A stretch of DNA of 64,000 nt from NCBI RefSeq assembly GCF_022965805.1, contig NC_133117.1:12424183-12488182 (forward strand). The letters are read 5' to 3'. Positions within the stretch are counted from its first letter, which is position 1; each line of letters starts with the position of its first letter. Made by a program: the position numbers and the translations under genes. The stretch comes from Primulina eburnea. Taxonomy: Eukaryota; Streptophyta; Magnoliopsida; Lamiales; Gesneriaceae. Under the pieces are notes generated by a model. It searched no databases. It was not told the origin of the DNA and worked only from the letters and a program-made list of their open reading frames with translations. Shown piece after piece: positions 53,214-64,000 of the stretch.

Positions 53214-55771
53214 TTGTGTTTGCAGGAACAGCAGAAGGAAGCAGAAATCAGTAACTCTACATGGTATCTGGACAGTGGATGTTCCAAACACATGACTGGA
53301 CAAAGAAACCTACTTTCCGAGATAGTGAGCTGTACTAGACCAAAGATAACTTTTGGAGACAACTCAAAAGGTAAAACCATGGGTAAGGGTAAGATTATCC
53401 ATGGTAACATAACTATTAATGATGTGTTATTAGTTGACAATCTTTGTTACAATCTAATCAGCATTAGTCAACTATGTGATAATGGTTATTCTGTAGCTTT
53501 TCAGAAGCATTCATGTATAGTTAGAGATTCTGCTGAAACTACTGTGTTAACCGGAAAAAGAGAAGGCAATACTTACAGAGTCTCTTGGAACTCAAATCAT
53601 GTCAATACTACCTACATGCTTAGTTGCTTCTCTTAGCAATAAACACTGGCTATGGCACAAGAAATTTAATCATCTGAATTTCAAGTCAATCAATTATCTC
53701 AAGAAGCAGAATATAGTTGATGGATTACCTGACTTTAATTTCGTTAAAAATCATGTTTGTTCTGCTTGTCAGCTCGGGAAACAGATAAGATCCAGTTTCA
53801 AGACCAAAGATAGCAAATCAACTTCAAGATGTCTGGAACTACTGTATATGGATCTATTTGGTCCTATCCCCATCATGAGCTTAGGGGGAATGAAATATAC
53901 TCTTGTTGTTATTGATGATTTTTCTAGATTCACTTGGGTAATCTTTCTCGCAGGAAAAGATCAAACCAGTAGTCTCTTGATCAAGCTCCTGAAAAGGATT
54001 CAAAATGAAAAATCTACCACCATCATCAAAATCAGAAGTGATCGGGGCACTGAGTTCACTAACAAGTATCTTGAATTATATTTGAATGAGCAGGGGATTC
54101 ATCATGAATATTCAGCTGCCAGAACACCCCAACAAAACGGAGTAGCTGAGAGGAGAAATAGAACTCTAAAAGAAGCAGCTAGAACAATGCTAGCAGATGC
54201 AGACATTTCTCAGCGCTTTTAGGTTGAAGCAATCAATACTGCTTGTTACTCGCAAAAGAGATTTATGGTCAACAAAAGACACAACCAGACTCCTTATGAA
54301 ATATGGAAAGGGAAGAAGCCCAATGTATCTTATTTTCATGTGTTTGGTTGCAAATGTTTTGTACTAAATAATGGCAAAAATCATTTGACGGCATTTGACT
54401 CAAAATCAGATGCTGAATATTTCTTGGTTACTCTGCTGTAAGCAGAGCTTTTAGAATCTTCAACAATAGAACTCTTAATGTTGAAGAATCGATTCATGTT
54501 GTCTTCGATGAAGACAGCAGTGCTGAAATTTCTAACATATCTGATTTAAGTAACATGTTAGACATGATTCACTTGGAAATTGACAGTGAAGATGATGTAG
54601 AAGCAAATACCAAGGATCTTCAAAATCCAGAACCAGACATTCCAATAGTGGAACCAGAAGTACAGAACTTGGATCTACCAATACCAGCAGAAGATGGTCA
54701 AGAACCTACTACTTGTTCTGTAGAAGACAATCTTAACATATCAAATCAGGAAGATGTCCATTCAAATCCGTTTATCTGGAGAAAATCTCATCCTCCATCA
54801 TTGGTTATTGGTAATCCAGCAGCACCATTGAGAACCAGAAGGCAAATGCTTAATGAATACATGCATGCTGCTTTTATATCTCAGGATGAACCAAAGAAGA
54901 TTGAAAAAGCTCTTCTGGATCCTAGTTGGATTGAAGCCATGCAAGAAGAGCTGAATCAATTCAAACGTAATGAAGTTTGGTTTCTAGTACCTAGACCATC
55001 TCACCAAGCTGTCATTGGAACTCGGTGGGTATTTAGAAACAAACTCAATGAAGAAGGCACAGTGGTGAGAAATAAAGCTAGATTGGTAGCTCAAGGCTTC
55101 AGACAAGAAGAAGGCATAGACTTTGATGAGACTTATGCACCAGACTGCCAGTAGACCAGATATCATGTTTGCTGTTTGCATTTGTGCTAGATTTCAATCT
55201 AACCCCAAACAATATCATTATATTGCTGCTAAACGTATTTTGAAGTACTTGAAAGGAACTCAAAATGTCGGCTTATGGTATCCCAATGATTCATCGTTAA
55301 ATCTTATTGGATATTCAGATGCTGATTATGCAGGTTGCAAACTAGACCGAAAAAGCACAAGTGGGTTTTGTCAATTTCTTGGTGATAGGCTGATATCCTG
55401 GTTTAGCAAGAAACAGACTTCCATAGCCACATCTACTGCAGAAGCAGAATATCTAGCTGCTGGAAGCTGCTGCTCTCAGATACTGTGGATTCAACAACAG
55501 TTAAGAGGCTATGGGATTCAAGCCTCCGAATCACCTATATTCTAGTGACAATACCAGTGCAATTGCAATCACACAAAATCCAGTACTTCATTCCAGAACG
55601 AAGCATATAGACATCAGACATCACTTTATTAGAGATCATGTGCAAAAGAAGAACATTCGTCTGGAATATGTTTCTACTGCTCAACAAACAACAGATATCT
55701 TCACGAAACCCTTACCAGAAAATAAGTTTTCTTACTTTCGGAATTCTCTTGGTTTGATAGATTTAACTTAG
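53214..55771 (+). pseudogene. pol: S2 pol: protease, integrase, RT remnant, RNase H
   Basis: Protease STWYLDSGCSKHMTG near 53258. Integrase from about 53640: HHCC region, then YMDLFGPI, SDRGTEF and QQNGVAERRNR (near 54140), all DDE-core landmarks kept. A TAG at 54222 replaces the Trp of 'FWVEAINTACY', and a one-base loss near 54430 shifts the frame. RT starts 'WIEAMQEELNQFKRNEVW' (about 54930) but after FDETYAP (55140) jumps directly to SRPDIMFAVC: roughly 320 residues including the YVDD active site are gone. RNase H follows (STAEAEYLAAG near 55435) with one extra base near 55545, then ends IFTKPLPENKF. No reverse transcriptase activity is possible. Confidence 0.88.
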
Positions 55772-56129
55772 TCATCTTATGATATCTTAGTTAAACTTCT
55801 ATTATTACTTGATTGTTATCGCATTGAACTAACTGTAAGATATTTGCAGAATAGCAGAAGAGAAAAGTCAGATACGTAATCTGGAATTGTATTAGAAACC
55901 ATTTCAGTACATTACACTGATGCAAAAGTAAAATCAGTAGATCTTCTATGCTATTTAACCAAGTAGCGTTACATTTAGTGTTTATCTTCTGTAATAGAAG
56001 CTATCTGATATTTGCTTGCAAAGTACTTCAACAAGAACAAGAGAAAGGCCTAGAAAGAATCTAGCAAGCTCAGGTCTTGTCAGCACTAATGTAATTTTTA
56101 GATGCCTTATTTAGATGCCTTATAGGGTA
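55772..56129. other. Non-coding spacer in S2
   Basis: Between the pol stop and the extra-ORF region. No ORF of note. Confidence 0.5.
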
Positions 56130-56378
56130 TCAGAGAGGATCTTCAGCATCATCAATCCACCAGCACTCTCTTATTGCATTAGCATGCTTCTGGAAGAAAT
56201 CGATGCTACATTTCAAACTCAATCGAAGCAAAAGATCTGCTTGACTGTGGAAACTACAACTCCAGGAGTGTATTTCAAGGATCATTACAAAAATAATGAT
56301 ATTCTCAAACATCTCTCTGAACACCTTTGCTTCGACTCCAGGATCAAACTCTAACTCTCTTTTTACTTGAGTCTTCAT
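56130..56378 (-). CDS. Antisense 82-codon ORF in S2, doubtful
   Basis: Starts MKTQVKRELEFDPGVEAKVF at 56378. An A-rich leader (AACAAAACAAAAAAA) precedes the ATG, and a minus-strand TATA (CCTCTATAAATACC, 56415-56428) lies 40 nt upstream, leaving only about 10 nt of leader. No family recognised. A plus-strand ORF of 79 codons (56115-56354) covers the same DNA; at most one is real. Listed because its TATA context is identical over 14 bp to that of the antisense ORF in G1. Confidence 0.25.
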   Translation of the reverse strand: MKTQVKRELEFDPGVEAKVFREMFENIIIFVMILEIHSWSCSFHSQADLLLRLSLKCSIDFFQKHANAIRECWWIDDAEDPL

Positions 56379-56819
56379 TTTTTTTGTTTTGTTTAACCTC
56401 GTTCAAGATATGCAGGTATTTATAGAGGGAACAACGACTCTTGTGAATCGCAAGATTGCGACTGTTCATTTTCAACTGCTCAGATTGAGAGATAGCCAAG
56501 AGTCACTTGTCACAATTATGACCACTTATTAATTGCATTTACCGAGGAGGAACAGTATCTTAGTCAGACTAAGAGTTTGACACCTTTTCAGAAAAAATAT
56601 AGGATGTTTGTCTTTTCGATAAAACTACAAGTCTGCTGGTTTTGACAAAGTGCTCACATATTTCAGCACCCTGAAACTTCCAGCAGACGTTATCATAAAA
56701 TGACAAATCCTTTTCTGATTTCTTTTAGTAACCGTCTGGACAACCCGCTCTTTTTCAAAATTTTCAAAATCATTCGTCTTTCTGACAGTTTCTGCAAAAC
56801 TTTTCAAACACTCAATCAA

Positions 56820-56984
56820 GAACATACTGACACGTGTCTTTATGTTTATTTGACGGCTGTATATCTATTTCAAATTTCACCTTTTCACCTTTACTGTTTC
56901 ATAACTATCGCTACTCAGCTACTGCTTTCTCTATATCTTCAACTAACTACTGCAAAATTTGTCTGATCTCATCTGCATACAGAA
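56820..56984 (+). promoter_or_regulatory. Possible internal promoter before S2 extra ORF
   Basis: A perfect G-box palindrome GACACGTGTC (56829-56838), then GACGGCTGTATATC (56852-56865), then a pyrimidine-rich leader to the ATG at 56985. A similar AC.GCT-TATAT block precedes the extra ORFs of G1 and E1. Inference only. Confidence 0.35.
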
Positions 56985-59640
56985 ATGGCTGGAGCATACA
57001 CTCTTAACGCTTATCAAGTTAACTTTGCTTCCGTTCTCAACATCAAGGATGAGAATCTCGTGAAAATGTTTAAGGACATTGAAATATCCGGACTCAGAAA
57101 ATTCCTGGAAGCGCCAGTAGTTATTTACAAAAATGATCTCCTGGAATTTTACGCTAAAGCAACAGTGCATGAAGGAAGGATTGTTCATACTCAAGGAGAT
57201 GTTTCTATCTCTATTGATGCCGCACACTTAGGAGCAACCTTCATCCTTCCACTTTCAAGGTACATCTGAACTCTCTGATATTTCCAAGATAGATATGTCT
57301 GTTGCACTTAGCTCTTTCTCAGCATCTGGAGAAGAAGTGTCTCCTTCCTGTCACAAGAAATTGCTCAAAATAGAGTATCAAATTCTGGCCGATATTGTGG
57401 CTAAATCTATTTTGATCAAAGCTGGCACCTTCGACAAGTTGACGAAGGAGAAAGTTCAAGTAATGACTGCCATCTCTAAGGGGATTAAGGTGGACTGGAG
57501 TCATTTTATTTTCAGAATCATGAAGGATATAGGTTATTCGGAAGAGTTCTGGTTTCGCTGTTCAGATCATCGTTATGCTCAAGGATGCTGGTTTCGCATC
57601 TACCAGTGATCTGGATGCTACTTCAGTCACCATGATTGATGCAGCAAATGTACTGGCTCTAAGGCCTAAGCCAACAGTGGCGGAGTTTGTTGCGTTGAAG
57701 AAGGAAATTGGGGAAATTGCTTCTGAGGTTCCAAAACATCAAAAGAAAATTTCAAAGAAACGAGTGATTATTTCAACGGATTCAGACAAAACAGCATCAG
57801 AAGAGTCTGCTGCTGCTGTTCGACCAGCAGTGCCAACCCCAGCCAAGAAGAAACCGCGCACCATTCTTAAGATTAAAAAGACAGCAGCACTGTCTGAAAT
57901 TGAGAAAGTACCTATTCGACATATCTTTCCAGAAGCGGTTCCTTCTGCTCGATCAACTGCTTCTTCGACTGCACACGCTACTGCGTCTGTTTCAGCACCT
58001 TCTACTGCTACTGTTTTTAAGCCAACATTTGGAATAGTTATTCGAGAACCAGAAAGCGGATCTTCTGCTTTTCGACCCATCGTGCCTATTTCATCTTCTG
58101 ACAAAGACAAAGGGAAAATGGTTGAAGAACCACCTATTTTTGTCACAAGACCACTGTCACCACCGGCATTGATCTTCATCTAGCCGAGATTGAGACCTCT
58201 GCAAACGATGACGTGAAATTCTTTGATGAATGGCATACTGTCCGACTATTCCACTCTTTTGATTACTTCAAAACAAAAGGGAATTATAGCAAGATGATGA
58301 ATGCAGAAAGGAAGATTTTTCGGCTGGCAAAAACAGAAAATGTCATCGAGGCCTTGCGAAGAAGGAACTTTGTCCTCGATTAGCTGAAATGCCAGAAATT
58401 AGAATCGGTTCTCAAAGTTCTTCAATCAAATTTTGATCCTGCTGTTCCTACTGCTGTTCAGGATCAAAATGTTATTATGATTCTCTCTGACAGGTTAAAG
58501 CAGATGAGTGAGCAACTTCTTGCTCAAGAACAAGGCTTTGGAGAGCCTACTGTCTATCATGTTGGCCTTGTCCCGATCTTTCAACAGAATCAGCCAGTTG
58601 AGGAAAGGACTACAGCCTCCCCAAAGGCTTCTGCTCTTAGTACTCCTGCATCCCCAACAAGGCCCATTCAGTCCTCATCACTATTGTCCGTGCATGAACT
58701 GGCTTCAGTTGAGGAAGTCATTGAATTGATTGTCCCTACTGTCTCTACTACTCTGGAAGCAGCACCGGCTACTTCGTTGCCACCCTCTGTTTCTCCTACC
58801 TCAGGGCAACAATTAGCAGAACCAGATGCTACTTCTTTACTGCCGAACTTAGAGATATTTTCTGCTGCCCATCAAGCAGAAATGAACATTCTTCTGGAAC
58901 AGCTTTCTGCACCTTCTACTGAAGCACCTTCAGATTCACAGGCTGTCATTGTACCAATGGAAGAAGCTTTGGCCTCTGACTTGGCCATTCCTAATGAAGA
59001 AATCTCTCTTCCTATGATTGCTGTTGAACCTACTGTTTCTGCAATTCCAGTAGAAAGCACAGCAGATCCTGCTCCTTCTACTGCCTTGATGGATGCCAAT
59101 CTTGTTTCTACTGCGTTGACTGTCTCTCTTCCTGTTTTGACTGAGATGAACTCTCGTCTTTCTGAGATTAAACAACGCATTCTTGCGCGAACTCCCTCCC
59201 CGGAATCAGAAGCATTTAACCTGGAACATCAGATTGAGTCTCTACAAACCGAACTCAACAACATTTCTGATTTAGTGAAACGTATATCTTGTGAAAACAT
59301 TTCGGAATTCAGTGGTGCTTAATCTTTCAGAGAACGAATGGGCAAACACATCTATACCACTAAGGAGACCGTGGACAAGATGTATGCTGAAACCGTCGTT
59401 TTCAGACAAGCTATCTCGAGAACTCACGGCACCCTCATGCTTGCTCAAAATGATATACTCACTCGAATCACTGAGCATGATGATCTCTTTCGATCACTGT
59501 TTACTTCTGTGGAACTTTTGGATGCAGAGATTGACTCTCAAAATCAATCTATCACTGCATTAGATAATCGCATCTCTTCTCAGACCCCGTATCTGGAGAT
59601 GCTGACCGATGACATTCAAAATATTTCGGCAAACTGAATG
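56985..59640 (+). pseudogene. S2 extra ORF region after pol (SIRE env position)
   Basis: Successive readings 56985-57269, 57295-57609, 57575-58183, 58477-59322 and 59338-59637 would make about 880 residues if unbroken. Start MAGAYTLNAYQVNFASVL; a segment VIYKNDLLEFYAKATVHEG resembling the 'putative plant transposon protein' domain; then KYEF-like 'IEYQILADIVAKSILIKAG'; a basic KKKPRTILKIKK stretch; a long Ser/Thr/Ala/Pro-rich middle (58580-59100); and a helical C-terminal end (SRLSEIKQRILAR ... HDDLFRSLFTSVELLDAEID) likely to form a coiled coil. I saw no convincing signal peptide or membrane anchor. Several frameshifts and stops. Biological role unknown; from memory, proteins of this kind are abundant in some Lamiales genomes. 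Confidence 0.65.
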
Positions 59641-59872
59641 ATCTCTTTACCCATGTGGTTGCCGCTGATACCAAAAAGGGGGAAGAGAAAGCAGCTAGAG
59701 GAGATCAAGCAGGAGTTAGGCAAACAGAAGATGAGGCTGAACCTTCTAACAGGAGAGATCAAGAACCGATTGATTTGTTTACTTTGATATTTTATTAATA
59801 TTATCTTTTTTGTTTAAATGATTATCTGTTTTACTTAACGACTTTCTACTGTTTAGGTTTTGGCATCACCAC
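59641..59872 (+). other. S2 3' untranslated stretch
   Basis: Lys/Glu-rich leftover readings (GEEKAARGDQAG) up to about 59790, then non-coding to the PPT. No separate gene. Confidence 0.5.
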
Positions 59873-59884
59873 AAAGGGGGAAAT
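59873..59884 (+). other. S2 polypurine tract
   Basis: AAAGGGGGAAAT directly before the 3' LTR. Confidence 0.88.
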
Positions 59885-60896
59885 TGTTAGACATGAATTT
59901 TATTGTGGCGATGATAACTAAAACCAGTAGACCAGCAGACCAGAACAACAGAATAACTTTTCAGTAGCTGTTGTTCTGGTAAAACTAAACCAGTAGAAAA
60001 GGGATAACAATACAAAACCAGTAGAGAAAGTTTTCTAACGTTGCTATCTTAATTGTTACCGTTAAAGAGTTCCTAGTACTAGTATTAATTGCAGCATTAA
60101 ATGCTATGCGGAGTCATTTAATGCATATTACCCAATTAAGTATAAAACAAGACTGATTGTTTTATAGCTTTTTTGCAGGAACTTGTTTCGGTAATAAAGC
60201 TGATTGTATCAGTTATCTGAAGACTTCTCTGATTGTGAACGTTGAACTCAGTCAATTATATATACTTGGATCAAATCCTTGTTCCGATACGACACTTCGC
60301 ATAATATCATTTTCAAGGAACAAAGCTACTCTCTTATCAGACGAATATCAAAATTCCTTGAGCATTTAAAAAAGTTCAACACAAAGAAAAGTAGCACACG
60401 CTTCATAGCTTGTATCTGATCTGTTAAAATATCATCTTGTGCTACTAATTCTTACACTCTTCACGATCTTTACATCACTTATACTTTATCAAGAAGAGTC
60501 TGTAATCTGAAAAGAGTCTTTTCAGAACTTTGTGTTTCGCATTTTTGTGAGTTGAGAAACTAAGAGTTTCAGTAGGCTGAGGTGTAAGTCCTTCTGAAGT
60601 GGGTGTGTACAAGAGTTGTACTGTAATATCCAAAGTCTTTTAGTTATACCTTCTGGAACAGATTAAGGGGAGACGTAGAAGAGTTTATCTTCGAACTTCC
60701 ATAAACAACTGTTTCCTACTGTTTTATTGTTTTTGAACTACTTCATCAGATTGTTTCCGCACGTTTTACAGTAATCAGGTGAAAGTATTCGCACAAGATC
60801 AACTACTATCCTTAACAGGATTTTAGTACCTCATCAGAACGAAAAACGAGTAGAGTTTATTCACCCCCCCTCTAAACTCAACTTCGATCCTCAACA
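59885..60896 (+). repeat. S2 3' LTR
   Basis: TGTTAGACATG...CTCAACA, 1012 bp, with TATA-like AGTATAAAAC (about 60137-60146) and a late CACCCCCCCTCTAAAC stretch typical of SIRE LTR ends. An ORF at 60157-60369 is not a gene. Confidence 0.9.
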
Positions 60897-63339
60897 GTAA
60901 CGTCCCGAAAATCGAAAAGTCCACGTAAACCACATGCATGCAAATTATTAAAGTTCTTTGGTATTTTATTAAATTCTTTTAAAGCATAAAATGCATATTT
61001 ATTTTATTAATTTGTGTTTAATTATTTTTATGCATTACTATTGCATGATAGAATTTGTTTCACGAAATTTTAAAGGTTTATGCATTAAAGATTTTTAAGA
61101 TTCATTTCGCGCTCGAACGAGGATCAGAGACCGGAGAATTTTCAGGAAAATTATTTTAATTACATGATTTGTTTTTAAATATTAATTTAAGATGTTTTAA
61201 AGGTATTTTTCAAGAATTGGGATTTATTGGGTATTTTTACATGCATGCTTTTATTTTTAACGGTACGCAAATTTTAGTGAATCGGGGAACTTTTTGAGGG
61301 TTCGGCTAATATTTTCAAAAAACTTTTCAACACGAAATTTTTTTTGGAGAGTTTGTTTGGATTTAATGGACCTAATTTTAAGCTTATTAGACTTAAAATT
61401 CTTTTTAAACTCTTAATTAGCAATTTAGGGCACATTAGGTATTTGTTTACTATTTAATTAATCACCTAAACATTATTTAAACTACACCTACCCTACTTCA
61501 ATAAATTGAACCACCCGACGCCCCTTCATTACACAACCTCCCCCATGTTTTCTTCATTTCCAGCTGTAGTTTCCGTCGGTGTGCTCTTGTTCTTGAAAAG
61601 AAATCCATCCGGGTCTCCATCGCATCATCCGGGTCTCCATCGCATCATTCTTGTTCTTCAATCATTAAGGCACGCATTGTACTTTCGTTTTTGCATCATA
61701 TACGCCATATATATTTGTTTGTATGATAAATTTTATGCGAAACCTTCGATCCGGCATCATACATGGAAGTAGTTTGCATTTCTTCAAATTCATGCATTTC
61801 TTGTTACGCACCTCACGGTTTCCTTCTGAGCTGTTGCAAGGGGCTGATGTAGGGTGTGATAAGGGCCTGTTATATTCGAGTTGGAAATGGGTTTGCAAGC
61901 TGGAACAAAGCCTTGGAGCGTGGGTAAGCTTTGGTCGAATTATTGAGGTTTGGTGGCTTAGGGTCACGTTTTTGGTTGGGGTTGGGGGAGAGGCCGAGTC
62001 GGCGGTGCGAGGGCTGAACCAATCCTTGGATCAGGTCCTGCTGGGTCTGAGACATGGTTTATAGAGGCTTGAACGCTGCTGGAACCGTCCTTAAGGCCGT
62101 TCGATCGAGTGCAAGTGCGAGGGGCTAGGACGCGGTTGATGGGTTGTGTTGTTTCTCGGCTCTCAGCAGGTTGCATCCTGCATGTAGCTGGGGCCGTGAC
62201 TCTAGTTAGTCCAGCAAGGTCCTAGGGTGGTCTAGGTAAGGTGGAGTCAAGGCTCGAACCGTCGGTGGTGAGCTAGGACGTGACATTGGAGGGTAGTGCA
62301 CAAGGGTGACCTAAGTGGGAAGGACCGAGAGTTTCATTCAATTGCTGGACCATCAGCTGTGGGTTTAAGGGTCTGAAATTAATATTGTAGGACCATTATA
62401 GTGTTTTTAAGATATGATAAAAAGTTGGGAAAAATTCGATTAAGTTTCGGTTCGATTCGGGTTAAAATCGGGACCCCGGTCTATGTTTTCAAACAATTCG
62501 ATTAAGTTGTGATTTTGGCTTGAGTTTACGTTTAGGAATGCTTTTAAAAAAATTTTGGGACATTTTAAGGAGTTTGGTAAGTTTCGGATCAAAATAATGA
62601 GTTTTGGATTTATCCAGGATTTAGTCGCCTCACGAAAAGTTAATTAAAGAATTAATTGAAATGCCTAGATTTAAGCTTGATAAAATTATGGAAAATTATA
62701 TTTAAGCTTAAATAATTATTAGAAGTGTAAGTTTTTAATTTGGGGAATTTATGCTAAAGTTTGGTTTAATTCGAGATTAAAACGCCTTAATATGTTAAAT
62801 TTAAAGATTAATTTAGAATCATAGATTTAAGCCAAATAAAAATATGAGAAAGTTCATGTAGGCTTAAATAATTATTTGGGACATATAGAGTCAACGGAAT
62901 TAAGAAAATGCCAAAGAAGTGAAATTTTTCGTCCAGGGATAAAATGTAATTTTTGGGTTTTCAGGGGTAAAATGGTCATTTTGCACCCAGGTTGAGATTT
63001 TGGTCCTGGCAGCGCCCTGAGCACAAATTTATGATATTTAAAATGTTCATGCATCATGATCACGATTTTAAGATTTTATAAAGATATACGTCGCATGCTT
63101 GGATTTAAGAAAAATTGCATAAATTCAAGATTTTTATAAGTGATGAAAATGATAATGTTTTGAATGATGGGAATTAGTTGTTGCTATCGAAGTATATGTA
63201 AATGGTTAAGACATATATGTAAATGCTGATGATGAGACCTAGGCACAGTGCATGGGTGATCCTATCACTGATGTCCGACAGCCGCCGGGTACCGCGGTTC
63301 TATGTATGATGGATCTATCGTAAATGATGAATGATGTAC

Positions 63340-63495
63340 GATAGTCACCTCTAATGAACTGAATTCACCAATGATAAATGATGAAAGATGAATAATGAAC
63401 GATGAATGATGAACGATAAATGAATGATGAATGATGAACGATGAATGATAAATGATAAACGATGAATGATGAATGATGATTAATGATGACATGCT
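63340..63495. repeat. AATGATGA minisatellite in G4
   Basis: About 18 imperfect copies of AATGATGAACG/AATGATGA. Confidence 0.75.
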
Positions 63496-63714
63496 TTGAC
63501 ACGACATGATTTTACACGAGACGTTGATGTTCATGCTTTTAAAGTTCATGAAAGATATGTTTACGTATATGATGATATGAGATGACATTCTTTGACATGA
63601 CATGATTTTACACAACACGTTTACATTATGCTTTTAAGTTCATGAAAGATATGTTGAGTTTGATATTTTTCACTGTTGTGTGCTAGATATATGTACTTGT
63701 TATTAACGGTGCAG

Positions 63715-63840
63715 GTGTGTTGAGTCTTTAGACTCACTAGGCGTGTGTGATGCAGGTGAGCTTCATGATGAGGAGACTGGAGGTGCCGAACTCTAAGTAG
63801 GCAGAGCTGGTGCGGTGACACGACCCGAGGACCGCATGTT
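63715..63840 (+). other. Conserved LTR block in G4
   Basis: TGAGTCTTTAGACTCA palindrome followed by GATGAGGAGACTGGAGGTG and CCCGAGGACCGC. Counterpart of 4430-4550 and 31200-31320. Confidence 0.65.
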
Positions 63841-64000
63841 TTCCGCATTATGAATTATGAGATTTGAGAGGAGATGAAATTTTTATACGTTGACGACTTT
63901 AAGATTTTTATTCGTTTACGTTTGATTTTGGAGTAGTTTGGAAATTTTAAAACTGCGCTATTTTTATTGTCAAATATTAAAGATCATTTTTAAATGCTAT

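Larger units (their letters stand above)
50861..60896 (+). mobile_element. S2: SIRE-like Ty1/copia element with internal deletions
   Basis: 10.0 kb, plus orientation, GTAAC duplication on both sides (50856-50860 and 60897-60901). Truncated 5' LTR, no PBS, gag and pol relics, a long extra ORF region after pol, PPT and complete 3' LTR. Domain order and the large extra region define the SIRE/Maximus group. Confidence 0.9.
60897..64000 (+). mobile_element. G4: LTR of a G1-related gypsy family, runs off the window
   Basis: Begins at 50855-50860, interrupted by S2, and continues to the right edge without a recognisable LTR end. G1-like features: CGTCCCGAAAATCG start, early ATCAGAGACCGG-type block (about 61120), and the TGAGTCTTTAGACTCACTAG / GATGAGGAGACTGGAGGTG block (63715-63840). 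Also a 24-bp direct duplication (61607-61655) and a GC-richer stretch (61850-62300). ORFs at 61506-62176 are not considered genes. Whether it is a solo LTR or one end of a full element cannot be seen. Confidence 0.7.

Noticed and set aside
52839..53440. Minus-strand ORFs opposite S2 gag/pol
   Set aside because: Shadows of the sense copia reading.
61665..62176. ORFs on both strands in the G4 LTR
   Set aside because: GC-richer part of an LTR; no homology recognised and both strands open.

Overview
This 64-kb window is nuclear DNA from a flowering plant, most likely a eudicot asterid. The evidence is one intron-containing gene of a land-plant family (a Casparian strip membrane protein) and wall-to-wall LTR retrotransposons of plant lineages (Ty3/gypsy Tekay-like, TAT-like and Athila-like; Ty1/copia Angela-like and SIRE/Maximus-like). 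From memory, the extra-ORF proteins and a small foldback repeat family resemble ones common in Lamiales, possibly Gesneriaceae; that placement is an impression only. No bacterial, organellar or viral genes were seen.

The window is best read as insertions within insertions. Short names are used throughout. G1: 3' end of a Tekay-like gypsy element (1-4761) with a 3.1-kb LTR and, antisense in its interior, a promoter-like block plus a 51-codon hydrophobic ORF. A1: an Angela-like copia relic (4762-17344) split by G2, a nearly complete Tekay-like element (5721-14115, target-site duplication GATTC). A short genic island follows (17345-20452) with the CASP gene on the minus strand. S1: a SIRE-like copia relic (20453-34005) whose LTR is split by T1, a non-autonomous TAT-like element (20465-29791, TSD AGATC) carrying a 2-kb tandem array. 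T1's own LTR is split by N1, a non-autonomous gypsy element (25128-29750) with an unrecognised, internally duplicated ORF. S1 also holds solo LTR L1 (30960-32781, TSD ATTAG) inside its primer-binding site. E1 is a minus-strand relic of a SIRE-type extra ORF (34458-38205) split by solo LTR L2 (35997-37819, TSD CAATC). H1 is an Athila-like element (LTR end at 40540, gag to 50854), interrupted just after its gag start codon by G3 (40679-49066, TSD AGCAT), then by the G4 LTR (from 50855), which was itself split 6 bp in by S2, a SIRE-like copia element (50861-60896, TSD GTAAC). G4 runs off the right end.

Almost nothing here can move by itself. G2 is closest to intact: two premature stops and one altered RNase H residue in about 1505 codons. 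G3 has a dead integrase and many frameshifts. T1 and N1 have lost most of pol. S2 has lost its PBS and the reverse transcriptase core. The only ordinary host gene is the CASP gene.

The least ordinary signals are: antisense, promoter-bearing small ORFs inside elements; clusters of GC-rich palindromes, different in each LTR family but similarly organised; the duplicated-module ORF in N1; and a tRNA-iMet 5'-half-like sequence just upstream of an LTR. All identities and ages are by eye; no alignment or search was run.
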